Of a stretch of DNA of 64,000 nucleotides, positions 49,311-60,520 are shown piece by piece. The notes under the pieces were generated by a model. The model did no database searches, was not told where the DNA came from, and was given only the letters and a program-made list of their open reading frames with translations. The translations under genes and the position numbers were made by a program. This stretch comes from Acidobacteriota bacterium (GTDB lineage Bacteria; Acidobacteriota; Vicinamibacteria; Vicinamibacterales; SCN-69-37). Where the stretch lies: NCBI GenBank assembly GCA_947467605.1, contig CANIII010000005.1, forward strand, positions 124,001 through 188,000, written 5' to 3'. The number at the start of each line of letters is the position of its first letter. Within the stretch, counting starts at the first letter, position 1.

Positions 49311-50382
49311 TCGCCCGCGCGTCGCTGGCCGCGGCGGAGATGATGTCGAAGAACAGGTCGTCATCCACGTTGTAGGAACAGCTGCACGTGATCAGGTGGC
49401 CGCCGGGTTTCAGCAGCTTGAACGCGCGCAGGTTGATTTCCTTGTAGCCCGCGACGGCGCCAGGAATCGACGACTTGCTCTTGGCGAACGCCGGCGGGTC
49501 GAGCACGATCGTGTCGAACTTGTCGCCCGACACTTCGAACTCGCGCAGTTCATCAAAGACGTTGGCCACGCGCGCGTCGACGTTGGTGACGCCGTTGTTC
49601 GTGCAGTTGGTTTTGACCGCGGCGATGGCCGCCTCCGAACCGTCGAGTGCAACGACCTCGGTGCACTTGGGCGCCATCTGCAGCGCAAATCCGCCGTGAT
49701 AGGTAAACGCGTCCAGCCCGCGACCCGTCGCATAGCGGGCGGCCGCTTCGTGGTTCTCACGCTGATCGAGGAACAAGCCCGTCTTCTGCCCGGTTCGCAC
49801 GTTGACGTCGTACTGAATCTTGCCCTCGCGCACCTGCACCGTCTCGGGCACTTCGCCGTAGAGCACATCGACGCGTTCCTCGAGGCCTTCGAGCCGCCGC
49901 ACCTTGGGGTCATTGCGCGCGAGAATCCCGCGCGGCATCAGCATGTCGACCAGGAACTGCGCGATTTGATCGCGCCGCCGGTCCATGCCCTGACACAGCG
50001 TCTGCATCACCAGCACGTCGTCATACTGGTCGACGATCAGCGCCGGCAGCCGGTCCGCCTCGCCGTGCACCAGGCGGCGCGCGGTGCCGTCAAACGCGAG
50101 TGAGTCGCGGTAGGCAATGGCCGTGACGAGGCGGTCGCGCCACAAGGTCTCGTCGTTGACGTTGCCGTCAGTCGAGACAAAGCGCAAAGCGATCTGCGAT
50201 TCACTGCTCCAGAGGGCCCAGCCCAGCGGCCGGCCGCGCTCGCTCTTGACGAGCACGAGATCACCAGGCTCGGCCTTCGCGCGCGCGATGTCGGACCGGT
50301 AGATCCAGGGATGTCCCAAACGCAGCCGTTCGGTGCCACGGGGAGTCAGAACGGCGGAAGCAGTCAAAGGGGAAGGTGACAC
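49204..50382 (-). CDS. rlmI: RlmI-type class I SAM-dependent rRNA methyltransferase
   Basis: A 392-residue methyltransferase of the RlmI/RlmK (23S rRNA m5C) family. An N-terminal PUA-like domain (LTPRGTERLRLGHPWIYRSDI, PLGWALWSSESQIALRFVS) precedes a Rossmann methyltransferase domain. Motif I region is GRGLDAFTYHGGFALQMA, the acidic motif is EVVALDGSEAAIAAVKTN, and TIVLDPPAFAKSK is motif IV (DPPAF). A conserved cysteine is in THLITCSCSYN-type sequence (LITCSCSYNV). The GTG start at 50382 lies 6 nt after minus-strand CATAAT. The target base is not certain from sequence. Confidence 0.85.
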   Translation of the reverse strand: MSPSPLTASAVLTPRGTERLRLGHPWIYRSDIARAKAEPGDLVLVKSERGRPLGWALWSSESQIALRFVSTDGNVNDETLWRDRLVTAIAYRDSLAFDGTARRLVHGEADRLPALIVDQYDDVLVMQTLCQGMDRRRDQIAQFLVDMLMPRGILARNDPKVRRLEGLEERVDVLYGEVPETVQVREGKIQYDVNVRTGQKTGLFLDQRENHEAAARYATGRGLDAFTYHGGFALQMAPKCTEVVALDGSEAAIAAVKTNCTNNGVTNVDARVANVFDELREFEVSGDKFDTIVLDPPAFAKSKSSIPGAVAGYKEINLRAFKLLKPGGHLITCSCSYNVDDDLFFDIISAAASDARATIALVERRLQSRDHPVLVGVPETSYLKCLVLRKIA

Positions 50383-50387
50383 TTTGA

Positions 50388-50394
50388 TATTATG
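50388..50394. promoter_or_regulatory. Shared symmetric -10 region of rlmI and rpiB
   Basis: TATTATG reads TATTAT on the plus strand (50388-50393, 6 nt before the rpiB ATG) and CATAAT on the minus strand (50394-50389, 6 nt before the rlmI GTG). The start codons are only 17 bp apart, and both spacings fit leaderless transcription from the same AT-rich core. Confidence 0.5.
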
Positions 50395-50399
50395 TGCCG

Positions 50400-50843
50400 A
50401 TGCGCATCGCGATCGGCGCCGATCACGCGGGCGTGGCCCTCAAAGACCAACTGAAGCAGTGGCTGATCGAACGTGGCGACACGGTCGATGATGCCGGCAC
50501 GCATTCGACCGAATCGGTCGATTATCCCGATTTTGCGGCGGCCGTGAGCCACCGCGTCGTGGACGGTCGAGCAGATCGCGGGGTGCTGGTCTGTGGAACC
50601 GGTCTGGGGATGGCCATCGCCGCCAACAAGGTTGTGGGGATTCGCGCGGTGCCCATCGTTGACGAGGCGTCGGCGCGTCTTGCGCGCGAACACAACAACG
50701 CCAACGTCATTGCCCTCGGCGCGCGTCTCACCGCGTTCGAAGAGGCGTGCGAACTCCTCCGGATTTTTCTGGTGACCGAGTATCAGGGCGGCCGCCATCA
50801 ACGGCGCATCGACAAGATCAGCGCACTGGACACCCACTCGTGA
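50400..50843 (+). CDS. rpiB: Ribose-5-phosphate isomerase B
   Basis: A 147-residue RpiB that interconverts ribose-5-phosphate and ribulose-5-phosphate. [40 protein letters not shown] and the active-site Cys in [14 protein letters not shown], then [15 protein letters not shown], are all canonical. The start ATG at 50400 is preferred over a GTG at 50394 because 50394 overlaps the -10 box. It overlaps a possible GTG start of glyA by 4 nt and is clearly co-transcribed with it. Confidence 0.95.
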   Translation: MRIAIGADHAGVALKDQLKQWLIERGDTVDDAGTHSTESVDYPDFAAAVSHRVVDGRADRGVLVCGTGLGMAIAANKVVGIRAVPIVDEASARLAREHNNANVIALGARLTAFEEACELLRIFLVTEYQGGRHQRRIDKISALDTHS

Positions 50844-50848
50844 GCCAC

Positions 50849-52108
<1,260 letters not shown>

Positions 52109-54087
52109 CTCCACTGGCCGCATCCCTCGTCGATCGGGTGGCGGAGGTCTTCGCCGACGGCGGCCCGCTGGCGAAAGAAGTCGATGGCTTCGAAGCGCGA
52201 CTCGGCCAGCGCGCAATGGCAGCGGCCGTCGCGCGCACGTTTGAAGACGGCGGTACGCTCATCACCGAAGCGGGTACGGGCACCGGCAAGACACTCGCGT
52301 ATCTCGTCCCCGCCGTGCTCGCGGGACGCCGCGTCCTCATCTCCACTGGCACGCGGACACTGCAGGACCAAATCTTCTACAAAGACCTGCCGGCGCTCTC
52401 GCACGCGATGGATCGCGAGATCCGCGCGGCCTACATGAAGGGCCGCACCAACTACCTCTGCCTCCATCGATTCGACCATCTCAAAGACGCCGAAGGCGCG
52501 CTCCCCGATGAAGAGCGGCGCTGGCTCCACACCATCGACGAGTGGGCCGCCGAGACGAACACCGGCGACCGCGCCGAGATCGCGGACCTGCCCGACGACT
52601 TCACGCTGTGGAGCGACATGACGGCGAATGGCGACCAGTGCCTCGGTCGCGAATGCCCACGATACGCCGACTGCTTTGTCACCCGCATGCGCGAGCGTGC
52701 CGCAGAGTCGGACGTCGTCATCGTCAATCACCATTTGCTGTGTGCGGACGCCGCGGTGCGTCATGGCGCGTTTGGGGAAGTGATTCCCGAGTGCGACCTG
52801 CTCGTGATCGACGAAGCGCACCAACTTGAAGATGTGGTGACGCAGTATTTCGGCGTGGCGCTGACCGCGCATCGTCTGGAAGAACTGGATCGCGACGCCG
52901 GGCAAGCCCTCGCAGCCCTGCCGCCTGCCGACGGCTTCTTTGCGGCGCAGGCGCGCCATGCCGTCGACGAGGTCGTGCGCACGGGTCGCCATCTGTTTGA
53001 TGCCGCGCGGATGCTCATACGCGAGCGCACCGACAACGGCGATCGCATGACGCTCACGCCGATGATGGCCGAGCGACTGCTGGAACACGGCCTCGCGTTT
53101 CAATCGGCTGCCGAACAGGCCGAGACGATGTTGCGTGATCTCGAGGAGCTGCCCGAGGACCTCGCGTCGATTGGCGCCAGGCTCTCGCAGGCACGCGCCG
53201 ACATCACGGTGCTGCTGGCCGCAGACGATGCGAAGTTCGTGCATTTTATTGAGTCGCGCGGACGGAGCGTGTCGTTGCGCGCGGCGCCGATCGACGTCGC
53301 GGAGCTGGTGCGCGACACGGTCATCGGCTCGCGCCGAGCCACCGTGCTGACGTCGGCGACGCTGACCGTGGCCGGATCATTCGAGTACATGCTCGGCCGG
53401 CTCGGATCGCTCGGCGCGGAAACGTTGCAACTGGCGTCGGAGTTTGACTTCAAGAAACAGGCGGTGCTCTTTCTGCCAGCCGATATGCCCGACCCACGAT
53501 CGCCAGAGTTCAATCGCGCGGCCGCGTGGCAAGTCAGCGAGATTCTCGATCGCACACAGGGCCGCGCGTTCGTCCTCTTTACGTCGTATGCCGCGATGCG
53601 CGACGTGCACGCGGTCGTCTCCACGCGGTGTCCGTGGCCGATTCTCATGCAGGGTACGGCCCCGCGCACCGCCCTTCTGCGCGACTTTCGTGCGACGCCA
53701 CACGCCGTGCTCTTTGCCACTGCGTCGTTCTGGCAAGGCGTGGACGTCGCCGGCGACACGCTCAGCTGCGTGATCATCGACCGCCTGCCCTTTGCCTCGC
53801 CCGGCGACCCGCTCGTCAAGGCGCGCATCGACGCCATCGACCAGCGCGGCGGCAACGCGTTTCAGGATTACCAGATTCCGTTGGCGACCCTCACCCTGCT
53901 TCAGGGCCTTGGCCGACTGATCCGCACGCGCACCGACCGCGGCGTGCTCGCCATCCTTGATCCCCGGCTCACGAAGATGGCCTACGGCCGACGGTTCCTC
54001 AAGTCCTTCCCGCCCGCCCCCATCACCTCAGACTTGGACAAGATCACGGACTTCTTCAAGGGGTAGGGCGTTGTTCGTTCTGCGGTG

Positions 54088-54113
54088 TAAACTTGCCAGT
54101 AGTTTTGAGGAGG
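54088..54113 (+). promoter_or_regulatory. -10 box and Shine-Dalgarno of the TPR gene at 54120
   Basis: TAAACT (54088-54093) is followed 13 nt later by GAGGAGG (54107-54113), a very strong ribosome-binding site 6 nt before the ATG. The leader would be about 20 nt. Confidence 0.5.
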
Positions 54114-54119
54114 CTCCGT

Positions 54120-55103
54120 ATGGTCCGCTCGTCCCTGTTCCGTCGTTTGTCGATCGTTTCGCTTGTACTCGTCATGCTCGGCTATGCGGCCGCGCCGGCT
54201 TTCGCGCAACTCACCGCGGTGATTCGCGGCAAGGTGGTGGACGACAAGGGCCAACCCGTCGAAGGCGCTGAAGTGAAGGCGGAGTTCCTCGGCGATGTGA
54301 ATCGCGAGTGGACGGTAAAGACCGACAAGAAAGGCGAGTATCTCCACGCCGGGAACGCGCCTGGCCCATGGAAGATCACCGCGACCAAGGACAAGCAGGT
54401 CGGTGTGAATCCGCGCATCAACCTCGACCTCAACGGCATCACGGTGCCGCCGATCGCACTCGGCGATGCGAAGAAGGCCGCCGCAGCGGGCATGAGCGCG
54501 AAGGAAATCGAAGCCGCCAACAAGAAGCAGACCGAGATGGAAGCGGACTTCAACGCCGCCAAGCTCGCGTTCGACAGCGGTAACTTCGACGGCGCCATCG
54601 CCGGCCTGCAGAAGGTACTCGTCAATCTGCCGACCTGCGCCGCCTGCTACATCAGCATCGGCGATGCGTACAACAAAAAGAACGATCTCGCCAACGCCGA
54701 GGCGTCATACCTCAAGGCCATTCAGCTCGACCCGTCAAAGCCGGCGCCGTACGCGTCGCTGGCGACGATCTACAACGGCCAGAAGAAGTTCGACGAAGCC
54801 GGCAAGATGGGTGCAAAGGCCAACGAACTGAGTGAAGCAAGCGGCGGTGGTGGCGATGCCGGCTCGGTGTTCAACCAGGGCGTCATTCTGTTCAACCAGG
54901 GCAAGATGGCCGAAGCCGAAGTGCAGTTCGCGAAAGCCACCAAGCTCGATCCGAAGATGCCAGACGCGTGGTACCAGCTCGGCATGTCGATCGTGGCGCA
55001 AAAGGGCAGCGTGACACCGGAAGCCAAGACCGCCTGGCAGGAGTACCTGAAGATTGCCCCCGACGGCAAGTACGCGCAGATGGTGAAGGACTTCATCAAA
55101 TAG
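54120..55103 (+). CDS. Secreted TPR protein with N-terminal carboxypeptidase-regulatory-like domain
   Basis: A 327-residue exported protein. The start at 54120 (GAGGAGG upstream) gives a Sec signal peptide (VRSSLFRRLSIVSLVLVMLG, cleavage near APAFAQ). A CarboxypepD_reg-like fold (about 33-95; LTAVIRGKVVDDKGQPVEGAEVKAEF) comes next, then a Lys/Ala-rich coiled linker. TPR units fill the rest: FDSGNFDGAIAGLQKVLVNLP, ACYISIGDAYNKKNDLANAEASYLKAIQLDP, FNQGKMAEAEVQFAKATKLDP. The combination is common in Acidobacteriota-type genomes as a TonB-linked or scaffold protein. It overlaps yggS by 1 nt. Confidence 0.8.
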   Translation: MVRSSLFRRLSIVSLVLVMLGYAAAPAFAQLTAVIRGKVVDDKGQPVEGAEVKAEFLGDVNREWTVKTDKKGEYLHAGNAPGPWKITATKDKQVGVNPRINLDLNGITVPPIALGDAKKAAAAGMSAKEIEAANKKQTEMEADFNAAKLAFDSGNFDGAIAGLQKVLVNLPTCAACYISIGDAYNKKNDLANAEASYLKAIQLDPSKPAPYASLATIYNGQKKFDEAGKMGAKANELSEASGGGGDAGSVFNQGVILFNQGKMAEAEVQFAKATKLDPKMPDAWYQLGMSIVAQKGSVTPEAKTAWQEYLKIAPDGKYAQMVKDFIK

Positions 55104-55831
55104 TGATTTCTCGGAATCTCAGCGAGGTGCGCCGTCGCATGGATGCGGCGGCGCATCGCGCGCACCGCAATCCTCGCGACACCCGCCTGATCGCTGTTTC
55201 CAAGACCTTCCCTGCTGAAGACGTCCTCGCCGCCATCGCCGCTGGTCAATGCGACTTCGGGGAAAACCGCGTACAGGAAGGCCTGCAGAAGATCGACGCC
55301 ACACGGGGCTTGTCCGCCGTAGCCTCGGCGAAGGCGGACGCGATTGAGTGGCACCTGATCGGTCACCTCCAGACCAACAAAGCGAAGAAGGCCGCCGCCT
55401 CGTTCGCGTGGATCCACGCCGTCGACAGCCTCGAGCTCCTCCGAAAGCTTGACGACGGCGCTGCTGAGGCCGGGACGCGGCCGCACATCCTCATTCAAGT
55501 CGACCTCGCACATGAAGCGACCAAGAGTGGCGCTGATGCCGCCGACGTGCCGGCCATTGCCACGTCTGCGCTGGCAGGCCGAGCCGTGCAGTTGGCAGGC
55601 CTCATGATCGTGCCACCCATCGCGGAGAACCCCGAAGACGCACGGCTCTGGTTTCGACAGTTGCGTGAATTGCGCGACCAACTCGTCGTAAGTGGCGTGC
55701 CGGCGTCTGCACTACGCGAGCTCTCCATGGGCATGAGTCACGACTTCGAGGTGGCCATTGAAGAAGGCGCCACCATGGTGCGCGTCGGTTCGGCCATTTT
55801 CGGCGCGCGCGACTACCCGGTCGCGCCATGA
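55103..55831 (+). CDS. yggS: YggS-family PLP-homeostasis protein
   Basis: A 242-residue alanine-racemase-fold PLP-binding protein that buffers PLP and keeps amino-acid pools balanced. The PLP lysine lies in RLIAVSKTFPAEDV. GENRVQEGLQKI, EWHLIGHLQTNKAKKA and LSMGMSHDFEVAIEEGATMVRVGSAIFGAR complete the family pattern. The GTG at 55103 overlaps the stop of the TPR gene (TAGTG). yggU follows with a 4-nt overlap, a known yggS-yggU pairing. Confidence 0.93.
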   Translation: MISRNLSEVRRRMDAAAHRAHRNPRDTRLIAVSKTFPAEDVLAAIAAGQCDFGENRVQEGLQKIDATRGLSAVASAKADAIEWHLIGHLQTNKAKKAAASFAWIHAVDSLELLRKLDDGAAEAGTRPHILIQVDLAHEATKSGADAADVPAIATSALAGRAVQLAGLMIVPPIAENPEDARLWFRQLRELRDQLVVSGVPASALRELSMGMSHDFEVAIEEGATMVRVGSAIFGARDYPVAP

Positions 55832-56133
55832 CCAACCTCCCCACGCTTCACGTGCGCGAGAGCGGCGTGCGATTCGACCTGCGCGTGATCCCGCGCGCGT
55901 CCAGGAACGTCATCGACGGCCTGCGCGATGGCCGGCTCGTTGTGAAAGTCACGGCACCACCGGTCGACGCGGCGGCGAACGACGCGGTCATCGCCTTGCT
56001 GGCCGAGCAACTGCACGTGCCGCGACGATCGATCGGGATCGTGATCGGCGCCACAGGACGCAGCAAGACGGTTGAATGTGTCGGCATCAGCGCCGACGCT
56101 CTTCGCACACGCCTCTCCGCTATACTCGGCTGA
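55828..56133 (+). CDS. yggU: DUF167/YggU family protein
   Basis: A 101-residue DUF167 protein. The family pattern is clear: FDLRVIPRASRNVIDGLRDGRLVVKVTAPPVDAAANDAVIALLAEQL, then RSIGIVIGATGRSKTV. No biochemical function is known. It starts with an ATGA overlap on yggS. Confidence 0.88.
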   Translation: MTNLPTLHVRESGVRFDLRVIPRASRNVIDGLRDGRLVVKVTAPPVDAAANDAVIALLAEQLHVPRRSIGIVIGATGRSKTVECVGISADALRTRLSAILG

Positions 56134-56153
56134 CCACGCGCCACGTGTCTCAC

Positions 56154-57461
56154 ATGCCCGACGCCGCACTGCTCCTCGAACATCTCGATCAGCTCTACAC
56201 CGTCGCCGGCGCGGGTCCCCGGGCCGGGCAACGCCAGCACGACATCGCCCCGATCGCTGACGGCGCAGTGGCCTGCGATGCCCAGGGGCGCGTTCTTGCC
56301 GCAGGCACGACCGCCGACGTCCGCGATCTCGTCAACATCGACGCGGCCACCCGCGTGATTCACGGTCATGGCTATTCGCTCGTACCCGGTTTTGTCGACC
56401 CTCACACGCACGTGGTGTTTGCCGGTGACCGACGCGACGAACTCCGCCGTCGCCTTGCAGGCGCCACCTACGCGCAAATCGCAGCCGGTGGCGGAGGCAT
56501 TGTCTCCACCGTGGCTGCGACGCGGGCGGCCTCTGAAGATGAACTGCGCCGGCAATCGGCCGTGCGCCTGGCCGAGATGCTCGCGACGGGCACGACCACG
56601 TGTGAGGCGAAGAGTGGATATGGACTCGACACGGCCACCGAACTGCGGATGCTGCGTGTGATTCGTGGCCTCAATGGCGCGCAGCCGATCGAGCTGGTCG
56701 CCACGTTCATGGGCGCGCACGAAGTCCCGGTGGAATATCGCGGACGACAGCAGGACTTTGTGCGCCTCGTCATCGACGAGATGCTGCCACAGGCGGCACC
56801 GCTCGCAGAATGGTGCGATGTGTTCTGCGAGACCGGCGTCTTTACGCCGGAGGAGTCGCGCGAGATCCTGGAAGCCGGCAAGCGACTGGGCCTGAAGCCG
56901 CGCATCCATGCCGACGAACTTGGTGCCAGCGGCGGTTCGCAGATCGCGGCCGAGGTCGGCGCACACTCAGCCGACCATCTGGTGCACGTGCCGGCCGATG
57001 GCATCGCGGCGATGGCCAAGGCCGGCGTCATCGCGACGCTGCTCCCCTGCGCTGCCTTCTATCTCAAGCTGGGACGATTCGCGCCGGCACGCGACCTGAT
57101 CAACGCCGGTGTGCCGGTCGCACTCGCCACAGACATCAATCCTGGTGGCGGTTTTTCGCCATCGATGCCGTTCGTGATGGCGCTCGCGTGCTTCGGCATG
57201 GGACTCACCTTCGAAGAGGCGCTGGTCGGTGCCACGATCAACGCGGCCGCGTCACTCGATCGGCACGATCGCGTCGGCAGTCTCGAGCCCGGCAAACAAT
57301 TCGACGCGGTGCTCGTGAACGGGCCCGCCATCAACCTGCTGCGCATCGGCGCGCCATCCATCACCGCCGTATTCAAACGCGGCGCGCTCGTCAGCGGACA
57401 GCCGTTTCGCGACTCGCCGGCCGGCGGTCGCCTGGGAGACGCATTTCATGGCACTCATTGA
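56154..57461 (+). CDS. hutI: Imidazolonepropionase
   Basis: A 435-residue amidohydrolase that opens 4-imidazolone-5-propionate to N-formimino-L-glutamate in histidine degradation. Metal ligands are in FVDPHTHVVFAGDR; AKSGYGLDTATELRMLRVI, HADELGASGGSQIAAEVGAHSADHL and ALATDINPGGGFSPSMPF are family landmarks. The start ATG at 56154 is preferred; GTG 56145 is in frame. A plus-strand TATACT box lies at 56121-56126, over the end of yggU. The next gene, a cyclodeaminase, acts on the downstream formimino group, although hutH and hutU are not nearby. Confidence 0.93.
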   Translation: MPDAALLLEHLDQLYTVAGAGPRAGQRQHDIAPIADGAVACDAQGRVLAAGTTADVRDLVNIDAATRVIHGHGYSLVPGFVDPHTHVVFAGDRRDELRRRLAGATYAQIAAGGGGIVSTVAATRAASEDELRRQSAVRLAEMLATGTTTCEAKSGYGLDTATELRMLRVIRGLNGAQPIELVATFMGAHEVPVEYRGRQQDFVRLVIDEMLPQAAPLAEWCDVFCETGVFTPEESREILEAGKRLGLKPRIHADELGASGGSQIAAEVGAHSADHLVHVPADGIAAMAKAGVIATLLPCAAFYLKLGRFAPARDLINAGVPVALATDINPGGGFSPSMPFVMALACFGMGLTFEEALVGATINAAASLDRHDRVGSLEPGKQFDAVLVNGPAINLLRIGAPSITAVFKRGALVSGQPFRDSPAGGRLGDAFHGTH

Positions 57462-58026
57462 TCGCACGGTCACCGGCTTGCTCGACGCCTTCGCGTCTTC
57501 AGATCCCACGCCCGGTGGTGGTTCGGCGGCGGCACTCGCGGGCGCAACCTCAGCGGCCCTGCTGTCGATGGTCGCCGGCCTGCCGAAAACGAAGACGAAC
57601 GCGCCTGACGAGCGTACGGCACTCGACGCCGCGCTGACGGAACTCCCGGCTCTTCGCGCGTTGCTCACATCGCTGGTTGATCGTGACGCAGATGCCTACG
57701 ACCTGGTCGTGGCGGCCTTCCGCAAGCCGAAGGCGACCGACGATGAGAAGGCCGCGCGAAAGGCCGCGGTTCAGGACGCCACGAGAGTGGCGACTGAGAT
57801 CCCGCTGGAGACGATGAAGGCCTGCGCGGTCTTGAAGCGCATTGCGTCGATCGTCGGAGCCAACGGCAACACGAACGCGGCCAGCGACGTGTACGTGGCC
57901 ACGCTGCTCGCTGACGCCGCCATGAAGGGCGCGCGGTCGAACGTCGACATCAATCTCGGTGGAATCAGCGACCCGGCGATTGCCGCGTCACTGAAAGCGC
58001 AGGCGGACAGCTACGAGCAGTCGTAG
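57448..58026 (+). CDS. fchA: Formimidoyltetrahydrofolate cyclodeaminase
   Basis: A 192-residue cyclodeaminase (FCD) that converts 5-formimino-THF to methenyl-THF and ammonia. DPTPGGGSAAALAGATSAALLSMVAG is the hallmark N-terminal Gly-rich loop, followed by DRDADAYDLVVAAFRKPKATDDEKAARKAA and NTNAASDVYVATLLADAAMKGARSNVDINL. It overlaps hutI by 14 nt. Together the two may link histidine (or purine) formimino groups to the one-carbon pool. Its stop lies within the REP-like element at 58022-58084. Confidence 0.92.
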   Translation: MALIDRTVTGLLDAFASSDPTPGGGSAAALAGATSAALLSMVAGLPKTKTNAPDERTALDAALTELPALRALLTSLVDRDADAYDLVVAAFRKPKATDDEKAARKAAVQDATRVATEIPLETMKACAVLKRIASIVGANGNTNAASDVYVATLLADAAMKGARSNVDINLGGISDPAIAASLKAQADSYEQS

Positions 58027-58084
58027 GGCGGAGTGCTCTCGAACTCCGCCGTCTTGGCGGCCTTCAAGACCAGGCCGCCCTACG
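58022..58084. repeat. REP-like cruciform element
   Basis: The ends CGTAGGGCGG (58022-58031) and CCGCCCTACG (58075-58084) are perfect inverted repeats. Inside, GGCGGAGT/ACTCCGCC (58027-58034, 58043-58050), GTCTTG/CAAGAC (58051-58056, 58065-58070) and GGCGGCC/GGCCGCC (58056-58062, 58073-58079) offer alternative hairpins. It lies between the convergent fchA and lepB genes and shares its GTAGGGCGG end with the element at 45398-45450. Confidence 0.65.
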
Positions 58085-58091
58085 TAGATTT

Positions 58092-58682
58092 CTACCTGAC
58101 GATCTTCCCCAACCGTTCCCATCGCGCGCCGCTGAAGAAGCTCGTCAGCGAAGCCTGATCGTCGATTGAGAAGTACAGGAATTCGGCGTTCCCCTTGACG
58201 TAGCTCTTCGGCAGAAAGCCCCAGTAGCGGCTGTCTTCGGAGTTGTCGCGGTTGTCGCCCATCATGAAGTACTGATCGGTCGGCACATTGACCGGTCCGT
58301 ACTCCTCCCGCACGTCGTCAATCTTCGGCGCGCCGTCCGCAGACGGGGGCTCCATGAAGTGCGCGTACGGCTCGTCGATCGGCTGACCATTGACGAAGAC
58401 TTTCTTCTTGTGCAGTTCGATCTTGTCGCCGGGCAGGCCAATGACGCGCTTGACGAAATCGCGTTCCGGATCCTTCGGGAATTTGAAGACGACCACATCG
58501 CCGCGCTTGATGGGCTGAAAGCGCATCTTGTTCACGATCAGGTGATCGCCGACGAGGAGGTTCGGCTCCATCGAACCGGTGGGAATCTTGAAGGCCTGAA
58601 ACACCCAGGTACGCACGAAGAGCGCCAGGATGACGGCGACCACCAGCGACTCGAAGTACTCGCGAACGACCGACTTCTTCAT
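58092..58682 (-). CDS. lepB: Signal peptidase I
   Basis: A 196-residue type I signal peptidase. An N-terminal TM helix ([20 protein letters not shown]) is followed by the catalytic Ser in [14 protein letters not shown] and the general-base Lys in [29 protein letters not shown] closes the S26 signature. It cleaves Sec/Tat signal peptides in the periplasm. It overlaps lepA by 4 nt, the well-known lepA-lepB pair. Confidence 0.95.
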   Translation of the reverse strand: MKKSVVREYFESLVVAVILALFVRTWVFQAFKIPTGSMEPNLLVGDHLIVNKMRFQPIKRGDVVVFKFPKDPERDFVKRVIGLPGDKIELHKKKVFVNGQPIDEPYAHFMEPPSADGAPKIDDVREEYGPVNVPTDQYFMMGDNRDNSEDSRYWGFLPKSYVKGNAEFLYFSIDDQASLTSFFSGARWERLGKIVR

Positions 58683-60490
58683 TCGTTGTCCGAGGTGCCG
58701 ATCTTGAGCACCGCCAGGAACGCTTCCTGCGGAATCTCAACCCGGCCAACGCGCTTCATGCGCTTCTTGCCTTCTTTCTGTTTCTCGAGGAGCTTGCGCT
58801 TACGCGAGATGTCGCCGCCGTAGCACTTGGCGAGGACGTTCTTGCGCAAGGCGGCCACGGTTTCGCGCGCGATGATCTTGGCGCCGATGGCTGCCTGGAT
58901 TGCGACCTCGAACATCTGGCGCGGGATCAGTTCGCGCATTTTCGACGCAAGCGCGCGGCCACGCGGGTACGAGTTGGTCTCGTGCACGATCATCGACAGC
59001 GCATCCACGGGCTCACCGTTGACGAGGATGTCGAGCTTCACGAGTGGCGATTCCCAGTACCCCGTGACGTGGTAGTCGAGCGAGGCATAGCCGCGCGAGA
59101 TCGTCTTCAGGCGATCGTAGAAGTCGAGCACGACTTCGTTGAATGGCAATTCGTAGCTGATCAGCACGCGATCGCTCGACAGGTACTCGAGGTTCTTCTG
59201 GATGCCGCGCTTTTCCTGACAGAGCTCGAGGATGCCGCCGACGTGCGCTTGCGGCGTCAGGATTGTGGCCGTGATGACCGGCTCTTCGATCTTGTCGATG
59301 CGCGTGAGTTCCGGCAGTTTCGACGGGCTGTCGATTTCCGCCGTCACGCCGTCCGTGGTCGTCACCCGGTACAGGACGCCCGGGGCCGTCGTGATCAGAT
59401 CCTGATTGAACTCGCGCTCGAGGCGTTCCTGCACGATTTCCATGTGCAGCAGGCCGAGGAAACCGCAACGGAAGCCGAAGCCCAGCGCCGCCGACGTTTC
59501 CGGCTCGAAGAAGAACGAGGCGTCATTCAGTCGCAGCTTCTCGAGCGCTTCGCGCAGTTCGGCGTACTTCGAGCCCTCGACCGGATACAAACCGGCGAAG
59601 ACCATCGGCTTCATTTCCTTGAAACCCGGAAACGGCGTGGTCGTCGGCTTGAGCTGATCGGTGATGGTGTCACCGATCTTCGCGTCGGCCACCGTCTTGA
59701 TGTTGCAGATGATGAACCCGGCCTCGCCGACACCGAGCGAGTCGACCGGCGTGGCCTTGGGCGAGAAGACGCCCATCTGCTCAACTTCGTAGTCCTGACC
59801 GAGCGCCATGAGGCGGATCTTCTGATGCAGCTTCATCTGACCATCGATGATCCTCGTGAGGATGATCACGCCCCGATACGGGTCGTACCACGAGTCGAAG
59901 ATCAAGGCCTTCAGCGGCGCGTCCGGATCCCCCTCGGGCGGCGGCAGCCGATGCACGATCGCTTCGAGAATCTCGTGCACGCCAATGCCGGTCTTGCCGC
60001 TGGCGAGAATCGCCTTGGACGCATCGAGGCCGATGATGTCCTGAATCTGCCGCCGCGCCTCTTCGGGCTCGGCACCCGGCAGGTCGATCTTGTTGATCAC
60101 CGGGATGATTTCGAGACTGTTCTCAACCGCGAGGTACGCGTTGGCGAGCGTCTGCGCTTCGACGCCCTGCGACGCGTCCACGAGCAACAGCGCGCCTTCG
60201 CACGCGGCCAGCGAGCGCGTCACTTCGTACGCAAAGTCGACGTGGCCCGGCGTGTCGATCAAATTCAGAATGTAGCTCTGGCCATCGTCGGCCTTGTACG
60301 TCAGGCGAACCGCGTGCGCCTTGATCGTGATGCCGCGCTCGCGCTCGAGGTCCATGCTGTCGAGGACCTGCGCCTCCATCTCGCGCGCCTGCAGCGCGCC
60401 CGTCTCTTCCAGAAAACGGTCAGCCAGCGTCGACTTGCCGTGGTCGATATGGGCAATAACGGAGAAGTTGCGAATGAAGCGTTGGTCCAT
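58679..60490 (-). CDS. lepA: Elongation factor 4 (LepA)
   Basis: A 603-residue translational GTPase. G1 is [13 protein letters not shown]3 is [12 protein letters not shown] and G4 is NKIDLP. Domains II and III follow, with the LepA-specific C-terminal domain (from about 490: [19 protein letters not shown], then [51 protein letters not shown]). It back-translocates or remodels stalled ribosomes. The start [18 protein letters not shown] at 60490 is standard. gltA lies 30 nt upstream. Confidence 0.97.
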   Translation of the reverse strand: MDQRFIRNFSVIAHIDHGKSTLADRFLEETGALQAREMEAQVLDSMDLERERGITIKAHAVRLTYKADDGQSYILNLIDTPGHVDFAYEVTRSLAACEGALLLVDASQGVEAQTLANAYLAVENSLEIIPVINKIDLPGAEPEEARRQIQDIIGLDASKAILASGKTGIGVHEILEAIVHRLPPPEGDPDAPLKALIFDSWYDPYRGVIILTRIIDGQMKLHQKIRLMALGQDYEVEQMGVFSPKATPVDSLGVGEAGFIICNIKTVADAKIGDTITDQLKPTTTPFPGFKEMKPMVFAGLYPVEGSKYAELREALEKLRLNDASFFFEPETSAALGFGFRCGFLGLLHMEIVQERLEREFNQDLITTAPGVLYRVTTTDGVTAEIDSPSKLPELTRIDKIEEPVITATILTPQAHVGGILELCQEKRGIQKNLEYLSSDRVLISYELPFNEVVLDFYDRLKTISRGYASLDYHVTGYWESPLVKLDILVNGEPVDALSMIVHETNSYPRGRALASKMRELIPRQMFEVAIQAAIGAKIIARETVAALRKNVLAKCYGGDISRKRKLLEKQKEGKKRMKRVGRVEIPQEAFLAVLKIGTSDNE

Positions 60491-60520
60491 GTGAAGCGGT
60501 TCGGCCTGTCTGGGGCTGGT

